A stretch of DNA of 64,000 nt from Takakia lepidozioides (taxonomy: Eukaryota; Streptophyta; Takakiopsida; Takakiales; Takakiaceae), in contig CM060732.1 in the NCBI GenBank assembly GCA_030704615.1, positions 37,119,053-37,183,052 of the forward strand, given 5' to 3'. A model generated the notes under the pieces. The model ran no database searches. It saw nothing but the letters and a program-made list of their open reading frames with translations, and had not been told where the DNA came from. The stretch's first letter is position 1. Every line of letters starts with the position of its first letter. The translations under genes and the position numbers were made by a program. Below are positions 44,691 through 54,500 of this stretch, piece by piece.

Positions 44691-47600
44691 CATGTTATCA
44701 GCTGCATCAGCACGTACTTCTTCCACATGGTATAATTCATGTTTCTGATCTTAATTGAATCTTCCAATTCCATTCTTTTTCCCCATTCAGTTCTCATGGT
44801 AGGTAACAAGAATTCCACTGGAAGTAAAGCTTCCATACCATAAACTAATTGGAATGGTGTATACTTAGTGGTGACTTTATATGAAGTCCTGTATGACCAC
44901 AAAGCTGTCAGCAGCTTTGTATCCCAATCCGTTCTGTTTGCATTGACTATCTTAGCCAAGATAGTACATAGTATTTTGTTGGTAGCCTCTGCCTGCCCAT
45001 TACCCTGTGGGTAATATGTTGTACTCTTCCTATGCACAATCATGAACTCTTTAGTCAATAATTCAATGGTCTCATTAATGAAGTGACTTCCCTGGTCACT
45101 AATAAATTCCAGGGGACAGCCAAATCGTGTAAGTATGTTCTCATACAGGAACTTTGCTGTGGACTTGACTGTGTTGTCCCTCAGAGCTTTAGCTTCCACC
45201 CACTTTGTAGTATAATCAGTGGTTGTAATTATGTACTTATTCTGTGTATTCTTGGCTGGTGGGTTAATTGGTCCAACAAAATCTAATCCCCATTTCTGAA
45301 ATGGTTCAGTAGGCATCGTAGGATGCAAAGCCATCTTCCCAGATCTTTGCAAAGGTCCTAGCCTCTGACATTCATCACAACTCTGACAATACTTGTGTAC
45401 ATCTTTGAACAAAGTAGGCCACCAGTAACCTGCAAGTAGTATCTTCCTACTGGTAGTCTCTTCTCCAAAATGACCTCCAGCCACTCCTTTATGAACTTCC
45501 TCCAAAACTTTATTTACTTCATGGTGGTACAAGCATCGTTTAAGTACTCCATCAGGTCCTAGCTTATACATTCTGCCCCCTACCATAGTATAAGGTAAAG
45601 CCTTGATAGCGATTCTCTTCCTCTGCTCCTTACCATAACTAGGTGGGCACTGACCATGAGTAAGGTAGTATCTGATTGGCCACTGCCAATCTAACCATTC
45701 ATCTGCACTTCCCTGCACCTCCATTGCAAATAAACTCGCATCAGGTAATTTGTCGTCTACTCCTGTGGCGGGCTCTCCTGTTGTTAGGCGTGACAAATGA
45801 TCTGCCACAAGATGCAAACGGCCAGACTGGTAAACAACTTCGAACTCAAACTCGTGCAAGATTATTAACCACCTTGCTATCATTCCACTTATCAAAGGTT
45901 TGTTCACCAGATATATCAGAGCCTGGTGATCCACATAAAACATAAACTTTCTTCCCAATAGGTAATGCCTGAATTTCTTGACTGCATAAATCATTGCCAG
46001 TGCTTCTCTTTCAGTTGTGCTATAGTTCCTTTCAGCACTGTTCATCAACCTGCTAGCATAGTACACAGGTGAATCTATATTTCCTGTAACATTTTGGGCT
46101 AACACCGCTCCCAACGCTTCTCCTGAGGCATCATAGTGAACATGAAATACTACATGCCAGTGAGGGTTAATCAGCACAGGTGTAGTTGTTACTGACAATG
46201 TAAGTTCCTCAAAAGCCTGTTGACATTCAGCTGTCCATGCAAACACTGCATCTTTCTTCAGAAGCTTGCTCAATGGTGCTGCTATCTGTGCATACGTTTT
46301 GACAAATCTTCTGTTATAACTGGTTTGTCCAAGGAATCTCCTTAGACTCTTAACATTTACTGGTGGTGGAGAGGCTTTAATGGCCTCTGTCTTCCTGGGA
46401 TCCACAAGAAGTCCCCTCTTACACACAATGTGTCCCAAAAGCACCCCTGAGTTCACACAAAAAGTACACTTCTCTGGATTCAGGCCCAGACCTCTCATCC
46501 TGCATCTGGCCAAACATAACTCCAATTTATGCAAGTGCTCATTCTTAGAGCTGTACACACTGAAATCATCCAAGAACACCTGCATGAAATCATCCAGATA
46601 CTCATGAAAAGATTCACTTATTACTCTCTGAAAGGTTGCTGGTACATTACAAAGTCCAAAATGCATGACTTTGTATGCATAAGCACCCCAGTATGTGATG
46701 AAAGCTGTCTTTCCCTGGTCTTCTTCTGCCACTTGCACTTGATTATAACCACTGAAGCCATCCATGAATGAGTACATCTCATGGCCTGCCACAGTGTCCA
46801 ATACCGCTTCTGTGAATGGCAAGGGAAAATGATCTTTCTTCGTGCAAGCATTCAACTTCTTATAGCTCACACAAACTCTCAGTTTACCATTCTTCTTGGG
46901 AACTATCACAATGGGTGACAACCAAGTTGTATACTCTATCGGGTATATAAACTTAGCCTCAGCCAACTTCTTGATCTCTTCTCCAACCTTTTGTGCATAG
47001 TTAGGATTCATTCTGTACCTTGCCTGTTTGATTGGTACTGACCCTGGTTCCAGTTCAATCTTATGCTGACAGATCTCAGGTGGTATCCCTTTTAGATCCT
47101 CGTAGCTCCAAGCAAATACATCTCTGTATTTGATGAACAAACTCTTAGCTTCCTCAAAGAATTTTGGCTCCAAATCAGCCCCTATCTTCACCATCCTCGG
47201 TTCATCTTCAGTTCCCACATTCACTTCTCTCACCTGCTCATCAGCTGTGATTGTCCATCCAGTCACCACTTCATCCTGTAAACTCACAGTGGCTGGTTCC
47301 TCTAGGATTTCCATTTCTCCCTCTCTTTCTTCATAGAAATGTGGTGGGTAACTGTTTGTTTCACCTTCAATTGGTGTTGCTGTCACTACACCACAACAGA
47401 TACCTTTTAAACAACTTAGGCCTTCCAGCTGCATCTCTGCAACCTGCTCCCACTCTGGGTGTGCAGTGAACAGGGTAGCTTCCTGCTCCTCATCAAGTCC
47501 TCCCCTCCAGTCATACTCCCTGACCCCTCGAGGTCTTCTCGTAGCAGGTAATCTACTAGATTTCTTAGTGGTAATTTGTATCTTGTGCATCCCATCATGC

Positions 47601-47707
47601 ACAGTTAGTAGCTGGGAATTCCAGTCATGGAATACCCTGGCTTGCTTCAGCCACGGACGTCCCAACAATAAGGAGTAAGCTTCCATGACTTCATCCATTT
47701 TCAACAC
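44690..47707 (-). CDS. Gypsy pol: reverse transcriptase, RNase H, integrase
   Basis: An uninterrupted 1,005-codon frame. In order: end of protease region (LLLGRPWLKQARVFHDW), RT (TTWLSPIVIVPKKNGKLRVC, SFMDGFSGYNQV, active site VFLDDFSVYS), RNase H (HYDASGEALGAVLAQ, YSTTEREALAMIYAVKKFRH, DHQALIYLV), integrase zinc region (HKGVAGGHF ... CQSCDEC) and catalytic core with WGLDFVGPI, EFISDQGSHF and YYPQGNGQAEATNK (D, D, E). These enzymes copy element RNA to DNA and insert it. It lacks its own start: a one-base shift at an A4 run (near 47725) separates it from the protease frame, and another shift at 44690 cuts the integrase end. Confidence 0.92.
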   Translation of the reverse strand: MLKMDEVMEAYSLLLGRPWLKQARVFHDWNSQLLTVHDGMHKIQITTKKSSRLPATRRPRGVREYDWRGGLDEEQEATLFTAHPEWEQVAEMQLEGLSCLKGICCGVVTATPIEGETNSYPPHFYEEREGEMEILEEPATVSLQDEVVTGWTITADEQVREVNVGTEDEPRMVKIGADLEPKFFEEAKSLFIKYRDVFAWSYEDLKGIPPEICQHKIELEPGSVPIKQARYRMNPNYAQKVGEEIKKLAEAKFIYPIEYTTWLSPIVIVPKKNGKLRVCVSYKKLNACTKKDHFPLPFTEAVLDTVAGHEMYSFMDGFSGYNQVQVAEEDQGKTAFITYWGAYAYKVMHFGLCNVPATFQRVISESFHEYLDDFMQVFLDDFSVYSSKNEHLHKLELCLARCRMRGLGLNPEKCTFCVNSGVLLGHIVCKRGLLVDPRKTEAIKASPPPVNVKSLRRFLGQTSYNRRFVKTYAQIAAPLSKLLKKDAVFAWTAECQQAFEELTLSVTTTPVLINPHWHVVFHVHYDASGEALGAVLAQNVTGNIDSPVYYASRLMNSAERNYSTTEREALAMIYAVKKFRHYLLGRKFMFYVDHQALIYLVNKPLISGMIARWLIILHEFEFEVVYQSGRLHLVADHLSRLTTGEPATGVDDKLPDASLFAMEVQGSADEWLDWQWPIRYYLTHGQCPPSYGKEQRKRIAIKALPYTMVGGRMYKLGPDGVLKRCLYHHEVNKVLEEVHKGVAGGHFGEETTSRKILLAGYWWPTLFKDVHKYCQSCDECQRLGPLQRSGKMALHPTMPTEPFQKWGLDFVGPINPPAKNTQNKYIITTTDYTTKWVEAKALRDNTVKSTAKFLYENILTRFGCPLEFISDQGSHFINETIELLTKEFMIVHRKSTTYYPQGNGQAEATNKILCTILAKIVNANRTDWDTKLLTALWSYRTSYKVTTKYTPFQLVYGMEALLPVEFLLPTMRTEWGKRMELEDSIKIRNMNYTMWKKYVLMQLIT

Positions 47708-47709
47708 AG

Positions 47710-49000
47710 TTACTTGATCATAAAGATCATCTTTTGAATCTGTATCTTAACTCCTCTTATCAATCCCAATGGTTGTACACTTCTTTGATCTGCCATTGTT
47801 ACTGTAAATGGGGCTGGTTTCATGTTACTTAGACCAAGCTTCTGCCTTAATTGGGTTGTCATGATATTCACTCCTGAGCCTCCATCTATCAGTACATCAG
47901 TTAGTTCTGTGCTTCCAATTCTCAATTGGATTACTGGCATAGAATCATCAAAGTCCATGACTGTTTCTCGCCCTTCCGGCTTCACATTATAACTGGTCAC
48001 CTTGCTGTTCAGGTCTGTGTTCCCTGTCACATGGGCAATTCGATTGATTGCTTGATACAGCCTGTGTCTACAATAAGGTGCCACAGCCAATAGCTGTCCA
48101 ATGGTAATCTCCGCTTTGGACTGGCATATTACTTCAGCCAAAGTCCCTTCATTACTCTGCATGTCTGCAGCTTCTTTCTTCCCTTCATCCTCACTCACTT
48201 CCTCTTCTCTATCAGAATCAGAGGAATCTGCCATAGGAATATCAGTACTCTTCTGCATTTCCCTTATGGTATCTGCCACTTCCTTGTGCAGTTCCTTCTC
48301 ATCTCTCCAAGCCTCATCATCTTCAGGCACATCACTGCCATCTTCATTATCATCATCTTCCTCATCTACTGGAGGTATTAGTTTGGCTTTGCTTCTCGTT
48401 ACTATCATTGTACTTACTTCTGGTACAACACATGGCCTAACCATGTGAGCTGCCACCACTGGCCCCTCATTCACAGGAGCTCTCATCTCATTCTGGTGTC
48501 TGATCCATAATGGACAGGCTGCCTTGCGATGGCCTGCCTGATTACAATAGTAACACAGTTCTTCCCCATTAGGTCCTCGCCCTTGGTCTTTTCTGGAATT
48601 GTTTCTGTAATCCTGATTCCCTGGCTGGTAATTCCTCCTTGGATTACCCTGATAGTTGCCTCTGGAATTTCCTTGGTAATTCCCTCTTGGATTACCTCTC
48701 CCTTCCATGCCATTGTTATAACCACCAGGCCTACCATAGTGGTCCTGATCACTGTTTCTTCTTGGCTGGGGCTGCACTTGATGCACCCTTACTTGCCTAG
48801 GTTCTCTAGCTGCTGTCCTTCTGTTGTAGTAACAATTCTCAGTAGAATGGTTATCCATTTTACAGATAGTACAGTGTTTCTCCTTCATGTGGCATTCAGT
48901 GGTGGTATGGCCTTCATTCTGACACTTTGCACACCAAACACCCTCCAATGTGTTGCAGCCTCTGTGGCATACTTCTTCAAGATTTCTTCTAATCTTTTCT
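47710..49000 (-). CDS. Gag C-terminal zinc knuckles and aspartic protease
   Basis: This frame opens near 49000 and overlaps the end of the gag frame in the -1 phase. It has three CCHC knuckles (CAKCQNEGHTTTEC, CTICKMDNHSTENC, CYYCNQAGHRKAAC), Asn/Gly/Arg repeats between knuckles 2 and 3, an acidic linker (EEDDDNEDGSDVPEDDE), and the protease motif VLIDGGSGVNIM, where DGG replaces the usual DSG/DTG, as in many plant gypsy proteases. It ends at 47710 through a shift at TTCAAAAGAT. I see no standard slippery heptamer in the overlap with gag, so the shifts are probably lesions or assembly errors. Confidence 0.8.
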
Positions 49001-50447
49001 CATAGTTATCCCTCTTCAACTTCTCCTTCCTCTTACTCTTCCTTTTCAGCTCTTGCTCTTCTTCCTCATCTGACTCATCCTCAGAGTCCTCATCATCCCT
49101 TTTCTCTCTCCTGAGCATTCCCAATTGCTCAATTCTGTTCGTTGTTTCAAATGCCTCCTCCACTGTATTATGGGGTAACATATCCACTTTCTTTTGCAAC
49201 TCTGGTCTTAGTCCACTCACAAACCAAGTCTTCTGTAAACCTGGTGCTGGTACAGCAGCCAGCTTTTTCATCATCAATTCCATCTTTTCCATATACTCCT
49301 CAACAGTTTCATGCTTCTTTTGCTTTAACTGTTGTAAACTTCCATACACTTCATCCTCAGTTTTACTTGTCCTGAACCTATTTTGGAATGTTGTATTCAA
49401 GCCATTCCAAGTTAGGAAATGATTATCAGGGAATCTTGCATACCATTCACTTGCTTTCTTGATAAGTGAACAAGGAAACAGTCTCATCTTGGCATCATCG
49501 CCATTCTCATTGTTCACAATACACATGTGCTCAAATTGGCTAATGTGTACATCAGGATCCCCTTTTCCTGAATATATTGGAAAAGGTGGTTTTTCCCGTG
49601 TTGGTTGTAACGCCATCTGTGGCCCTACCTTCTGCCCACTGACAGATGCTGGCCCCCTTGCTGGTGCTGGTCCTTGAGGACCTGTTGTAGTTGTGGTGGA
49701 ATTTCCACCAAGTGGTGACCCCTGAGCACTCCCTGCTACTGGCCCCACTATATTCACAGTATTCCCAGCTCTAGTTGCACTACTTCCCACACTCCCTGTC
49801 CCCCCAGAGCCTGATCCAGGCTGCCCGCTTGATCCCCCTGAGCCGACACCTTCGTTGGCCTGTGATCCAAGTGCTCCACTTGATCCAGGTCCAACGGGTT
49901 GGGATGTCCTGGTTGTAGTTTCAACCTCAGCTGTTGGGTCTACTTCTTCATACTCTTCCTCTTCCAATTTCTTCTCTCTGTTTTCATCCTCCAAGTTCTG
50001 TCCTTGGGTTTCTTCTTCACTCATGTAACTCAACTGCAATGGTGTTGGAGAGTCTGAACTCTCCGTTGGCTCTGCCACATCCTCTCCTCCTTCTTCATCT
50101 TCCGTTTCAGAAACTGGAGTTCCTGCTTTTAGTGTTCCATGCCAACTCTTATCAAAGATTTCTGTCAAATCTTTTATCCAGGGATGTACCTCAGATCTTT
50201 CACCTCGTGGTTGATCTTCTTCCAGTACCAATTCCCTTAATCTTTCTTGCAAAGAAAAAGAAGGAGTGGCATCCAACTCTAGTTCTTCCGGTATGGGTGA
50301 TGTACTCTCTGATCTTAATGGTGTGAGAGGTCCAGATGATTCCCCTATGTCTATTCCTCTCTCCCAAAGATATGGATAATTAGCTTTCAGATAACTTTCT
50401 CTTTTTGCTGAATATCTCTGGAGTCTAGCTTCTCTTTCATCACTCAT
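48885..50447 (-). CDS. Gypsy Gag (main part)
   Basis: A 520-codon frame from ATG 50447. The N-terminal 290 residues are low complexity (acidic, then Gly/Ser/Thr/Pro-rich). Residues about 295-420 fit the retrotransposon Gag family: ISQFEHMCIVNNENGDDAK, LIKKASEWYARF, TWNGLNTTFQNRFRT, ETVEEYMEKMELMMKKL, FVSGLRPELQKKV. A highly charged coiled-coil segment follows. The natural protein should continue into the zinc knuckles in the next frame; the last ~20 residues here are out of frame. Confidence 0.85.
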   Translation of the reverse strand: MSDEREARLQRYSAKRESYLKANYPYLWERGIDIGESSGPLTPLRSESTSPIPEELELDATPSFSLQERLRELVLEEDQPRGERSEVHPWIKDLTEIFDKSWHGTLKAGTPVSETEDEEGGEDVAEPTESSDSPTPLQLSYMSEEETQGQNLEDENREKKLEEEEYEEVDPTAEVETTTRTSQPVGPGSSGALGSQANEGVGSGGSSGQPGSGSGGTGSVGSSATRAGNTVNIVGPVAGSAQGSPLGGNSTTTTTGPQGPAPARGPASVSGQKVGPQMALQPTREKPPFPIYSGKGDPDVHISQFEHMCIVNNENGDDAKMRLFPCSLIKKASEWYARFPDNHFLTWNGLNTTFQNRFRTSKTEDEVYGSLQQLKQKKHETVEEYMEKMELMMKKLAAVPAPGLQKTWFVSGLRPELQKKVDMLPHNTVEEAFETTNRIEQLGMLRREKRDDEDSEDESDEEEEQELKRKSKRKEKLKRDNYEKRLEEILKKYATEAATHWRVFGVQSVRMKAIPPLNAT

Positions 50448-51036
50448 GTCCCATGTCTTTCATTTCTTTAATGTGGCAATAACCAAAACTCTCTTCTGTA
50501 ATATCTCTCGTATATGCCTGGGTTTCTTTCAAGCTTCCATGCACCCTTGGCTATACTAGAAGTCTCCGTTACCATATAACCATATGGCAAACAAGTCTGG
50601 AAAGCTGTTCTTGGTGTGAGTTTGATCCACAGAATATCCTTTGGAATCCAATTCTTTACCAGTACAAGCTCTTCATGCATATGAGTATAAACATTCACCT
50701 TCCTTTCCTCCCAGCCTTCAAACTCTACTCGCTTAATGGATAGCAATGCTATCACATAAACCAGTGTTGGTAACCAACGTGCTCTTCCTCTACAGGCCAC
50801 CTGATAAATCTTTATCACCCCTTTCTCCAGACCCCACTCAGGGTCAGCATCATGCACTCTCTTAAGAGTGTTTTCTTTACAACCGTCTGGCAATTCCAAG
50901 AACCTCTGAAAGAATTGTTTGGACAATCTTTCCTTCTCAGTTTCACAGGGAATTTGATTCACATCAAATTCTTTAATTCTCCAACCACCATGATCCCACC
51001 AGATGCCTGTCACATCTAGCTGTTCATGACCCAGTT
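50448..51036 (-). other. Leader region with an open frame
   Basis: Between PBS and gag a 231-codon minus frame (51163-50468) runs from inside the LTR across the PBS, with FDVNQIPCETEKERLSKQFF and EFEGWEERKVNVYTHMHEEL. It contains no known domain and may be a decayed upstream ORF; such leaders are usually non-coding but long in this branch of gypsy elements. Confidence 0.4.
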
Positions 51037-51055
51037 CCCCAGTATGGTCGCCAAA
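51037..51055 (-). promoter_or_regulatory. Primer-binding site
   Basis: On the minus strand TTTGGCGACCATACTGGGG directly follows the LTR end GTCCGACA. It resembles the TTTGGCGCC...GGGGA class of primer sites seen in Athila-like gypsy elements and fixes the LTR border at 51056. Confidence 0.65.
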
Positions 51056-52097
51056 TGTCGGACGGCTTTTACTCACCCATCCCTTCGCTATCCGAGGTGG
51101 AAACTCCAAGATAGAAGAGTTGGATATCTCTAAGCACTCAGCCTGCCCAGAACAATCAGTCATGACTTGCAGCTAGTGAATCATGGTTGTGCTTCCTATT
51201 TGTATTCCTTCTTGCGTTCATGTTATCAATTTACCCTTTCGTGTATACTGAAGCATCAGATTGCTTCAGTATCTACTAAGTTCCAATTAATCATGCATTC
51301 ATTCCACAGCTTCACTCATGTCTCTCTACACAGTGTGATTGTATCGAATAAGTATCAGATTGTGATTTATCAGGTATCAGGCCAATGCCATGGTGACTCT
51401 AATCTGCCCTACAGTATCACTACAGCTTTGCATGTACACGCATCTACTGTTCATCTCCCGTTCTTGCTCTCCGCCTGATCTCCTCTCATGCATGACCAAG
51501 AACCCCTTCCCGTGAAGTGCCCCCTTCCTGTTGCCGCTCTCCTTAATCTATCCCCAAGCTGTTCTAACCACCTAACTAACTAACCGTCACCCTGAAATAA
51601 CACGTTCCCCCTGCAGATGTCGTTCCCTGTCAATGATAACTGTTCCCCATATACTGTGACAGGCTGTGTCAAGCTATGCCGAGCTGTGACTGGCTGTGTA
51701 AAGTTGTGTCAGGTTGTGACTGGCTGTGTCGGGCTGTGTCGGGCTGTGACTGGCTGTGACGGGCTGTGTCGGGCTGTGCGAAGCTGTGGCGGCTGTGATT
51801 GGCTGTGACGGGCTGTGTCGGGCTGTGCAAAGCTGTGGCGGCTGTGACTGGCTGTGACGGGCTGTGTCGGGCTGTGCGAAGCTGTGGCGGCTGTGACTGG
51901 CTGTGACGGGCTGTGTGAAGCTGTGCGAAACTGTGGCGGGCTGTGATTGGCTGTGTGAAGTTGTGTCGGGCTGTGTAACCCCCCTAAAGCCTGCTGCTGC
52001 CACCCCTAAGGCTCCTGTTGGTCTCAGTCTACGCAAAAATTAAGGGTACCCCACATAACCCGTAAAAGCGTCTAAGTCCCCAAGCAGCCCTCTAACA
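51056..52097 (-). mobile_element. 5' LTR of the gypsy-type element (1,042 bp)
   Basis: Reads TGTTAGAGGG ... GTCCGACA on the minus strand, with TG/CA ends. Its 5' quarter carries the CAGCCCGTCACAGCC minisatellite (51655-51976). Promoter and polyadenylation signals of the element should lie here; I do not pick a TATA box with confidence. The first ~260 bp match 39146-39407 in inverted orientation. Confidence 0.8.
51655..51976 (-). repeat. GGCTGTG minisatellite in the 5' LTR
   Basis: Plus strand reads GACTGGCTGTGACGGGCTGTG-type units of about 10 bp grouped in 40-60-bp higher-order blocks (CGAAGCTGTGGCGGCTGTGA recurs). The partner at 39275-39405 has fewer units. Confidence 0.9.
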
Positions 52098-53555
52098 GGT
52101 CGGAATTTCTCTGTATTATTCACGATAAGATGGACCATTCAAAAACTACGTTGCCAAGGTTATAGATAACAAAACAAGATGATATCTGGTCTAGGGCAAC
52201 TGCCGATATCACTGACAAACATGGTGACCCACGGACATGGTGATGGTGCCTATGCTCAGTTCTCCAACGAATTCTGGTCGAATGATCCCAACTTTACGAT
52301 CGGCTCGTTGGCTCGTTATCTTCGACAACTTGAGAAAGTACCTTGCCGTGAAACATGAATTTTTTTCGATTCACCGATGCAAAACTCCTTTTCTGAAACA
52401 CTGATGAGGGGAAAATCGAGGTGTGAAAGAGCTCTCAAGCCCTTTACTGTTGAAGGGCAAGATGGACCAAACCCACCACCACGTGGACCAAAGCCACTAC
52501 CACGTCGACTCTATCTACGAATGGACAAATGTGTAAATGACAACAAGAATCAATGGATGTTGGCATTTTTGTCGCTTCTTACATTGATAGGGGTTTTTGA
52601 AGAGATCCAACTTGGATTCTTGATGGTAGGTCATACCCATGAGGACATTGATGCATACTTTAGTTATCTCTCAAAGAAGCTGAAACAGAAAAATACCTAT
52701 ATCATGGCAGATCTCATGCGTCTATTTATGGAGTCTCAAAAGCTCTAATTCATTCCTCAGTTGGTACAAGAGGTTCCAGATTTCAAGAAGTATGTGGACG
52801 GGTATATAATTGACGGGAATGACCGGCTGATCGAACAGACAGACATGCATATTTTTCGATTTTATGTTGATGGTGAGGGATGGCCAGTGATGAAATACAA
52901 GAAATCGGGTACGACGCCGACTGGCTTCCAAAAGAGGGTGCTGTGAGAATGTGGAAGGTGGCGGAGGACGGGAGGTCTCCCCTTCTCCCAAAGGGGAACC
53001 CAAACCTTGTTCCGCTTAAGCCTATTTGGGAAGGTAAGAGTGAAGGGGAGTCTCGTGAGAAAAATGTCCAGATTCTGAATGGTATATCTAAGTATCGTGA
53101 ATTTTGGAAACGTGGAATGGAGCTGGAGAGCAACTATGGAGCCATCATGAAGAACTTTGATGAATACTGGAAGGATATTCTAGTGGAACTTGACAAACCT
53201 TTGCCACCTCCCCAATGACAAGCTTCACGAAGGGTTCTCTCCTTCGACCTGTTGGAAGGAAAATCATGAAAGAGATGGGATTAGGGTTGAAAATGATGAA
53301 GAGGTGGAAGAGGAAGAGGATGTGAATCAGATGGATCCATATTGTGGACCAAGGAGCCAAAAGCCTAAAGAGCCAATGAACCCCTTCAAGGACGTTGAGG
53401 TTGGAAATTTCGTTCTTGTTCAGCCAGCAGACACTGAGACATATCCAGTCTGGATGGGTGTGGCAATTTTAGAGGTCGTTCGGGACAAGTCGAGTCCTCA
53501 GTATCGCAAAGTCCATGTGGAGTGGTGGAGACTCAAAGGTTCACTCAACCAGTAA
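52098..53555 (+). pseudogene. Decayed gene with a DUF7869-like domain
   Basis: Scattered plus frames read in order: HDKMDHSKTTLPRL (52121), THGHGDGAYAQFSNEFWS (52221 frame), LYLRMDKCVNDNKNQWMLAF with GFLMVGHTHEDIDAYFSYLS (52377-52748), then RFYVDGEGWPVMKYKK, VPLKPIWEG and, near the end, VEVGNFVLVQPADTETYPVW. The DKC..NDNKNQ and VGHTHEDID motifs are the signature of the DUF7869 family, an RNase H-like domain I believe to be transposase-related and common in algae, mosses and ferns. At least two stops (TGA near 52358, TAA 52746-52748) and several frameshifts break it. Its 5' part is missing at the LTR border (52097/52098). Confidence 0.65.
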
Positions 53556-53577
53556 CTTACATAAATTCAACCTGAAA

Positions 53578-53850
53578 ATTTAGGGCCGATTTTGATAAGA
53601 GGGGAAAACAGGGTGAAATGTGTTGATGAAGATTGCATTCATTAGCAGTGCCTAATTTATCAATTGTGTCACTGCTGCTGCGGCTTCCAGTTCACCATCT
53701 ACCCATGCAGGTTTCTTGTAGCAATAGATCCACAGGGAATCATAGGTAATCTTGTGCTTGAAATCCGGCCCTCTTCCAGCAACACACCCCAACCCTAATG
53801 ATGAGAGGGCAAAACAAACTGAAATAGGTTGAAGAAAAGGTGCCCTCACC
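53578..53850 (-). pseudogene. R-family copy: PDF-motif fragment
   Basis: The minus frame has GPDFKHKITYDSLWIYCYKK and PAWVDGELEAAAAVTQLI, the best PDF motif in the window. The DNA is closely related to 17522-17745 (both contain TTAGCAGTGCCTAATTT-like and CCATCTACCCATGCAGGT). Confidence 0.65.
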
Positions 53851-54500
53851 AATTTAGGGCCGATTCTGATAAGAGGAGAAAACAGGGTGAAATGTGTTGA
53901 AGAATGTGCCTTGAGTAGCAGTGCCCGATTTTATCAATTGTGCCGCTGCTGCGATTTCCACAGCTGAACGGGCAGAGATTGAAACGCGGCCTGCTAAGAC
54001 CAAGCTGACTCTCCCAAGAACCTTGTAAACATTAGGAAGAGTACCAAATCATAACAGGAGCCAAGAGCCCACATTTGCAGGATGGACTAACTTAGAAATT
54101 TACATGGTACATTAAAAAGCCACACCTTGTGATTGCGGTTGTCTCACCATCATGAAGAAATTCAGGCCCGAGTCTGATGAGAGGTCAAAACAGGCTAAAA
54201 TAGGTCAAAGAAGAAGGTGCCCTCACCACATTATCCTCGACCTTGTGTCATGACCCATGGAGGATTTGACTGACCATGAACACAATAGGACCTCTTGTGT
54301 GTGTTGCTTGTGTCTGTAGTCAGGTAATGTCATATTGGTCTGTGAGAACCACCACGGTGCAGCTGAGCGGGCGTCGATTGAAACACGGACTGCTAAGACC
54401 AAGCTGTCTCTCCCAAGAACCTTGTAAACATTAGGTAGAATACCAAATCATGGTACTAACAGGAGCCAAGAACCCATTGCGGTTGTGGTGTAGGTTGCAC
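53851..54500 (-). repeat. R-family copies, minus strand (about two units)
   Basis: TTAGGGCCGATTCTGATAAG at 53851 begins a copy that continues into 443-type sequence (CAAGAACCTTGTAAACATTAG at about 54015, again near 54416; GAGCCCACATTTGCAGGATGG at about 54063). Two units lie about 400 bp apart. This links the PDF copies and the 443-bp units as one family. Confidence 0.65.

Larger units (their letters stand above)
39146..52097 (-). mobile_element. Gypsy-type LTR retrotransposon with inverted 3' end
   Basis: The minus strand reads: 5' LTR (52097-51056), PBS (51055-51037), leader, gag (50447-48885), zinc knuckles and protease (48948-47710), RT-RNase H-integrase (47707-44690), integrase end plus extra zinc knuckle (44690-43644), and a third ORF (43637-41383). 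No 3' LTR in matching orientation is found. Instead a same-family 3' LTR start with its PPT and a late ORF lie at 37.49-39.41 kb on the plus strand. The RT (FLDDFSVYS), the PBS type and the third ORF point to the Athila/Tat-like branch. Several frame breaks mean it is not autonomous as it stands. Confidence 0.8.

Noticed and set aside
48885-49000. Programmed -1 frameshift site between gag and pro
   Set aside because: The overlap exists, but I find no X-XXY-YYZ heptamer in phase, and other one-base shifts in the element lie in homopolymers.
48529-50326. Plus-strand frames of 72-158 codons
   Set aside because: Antisense shadows of gag and the zinc-knuckle/protease frame.
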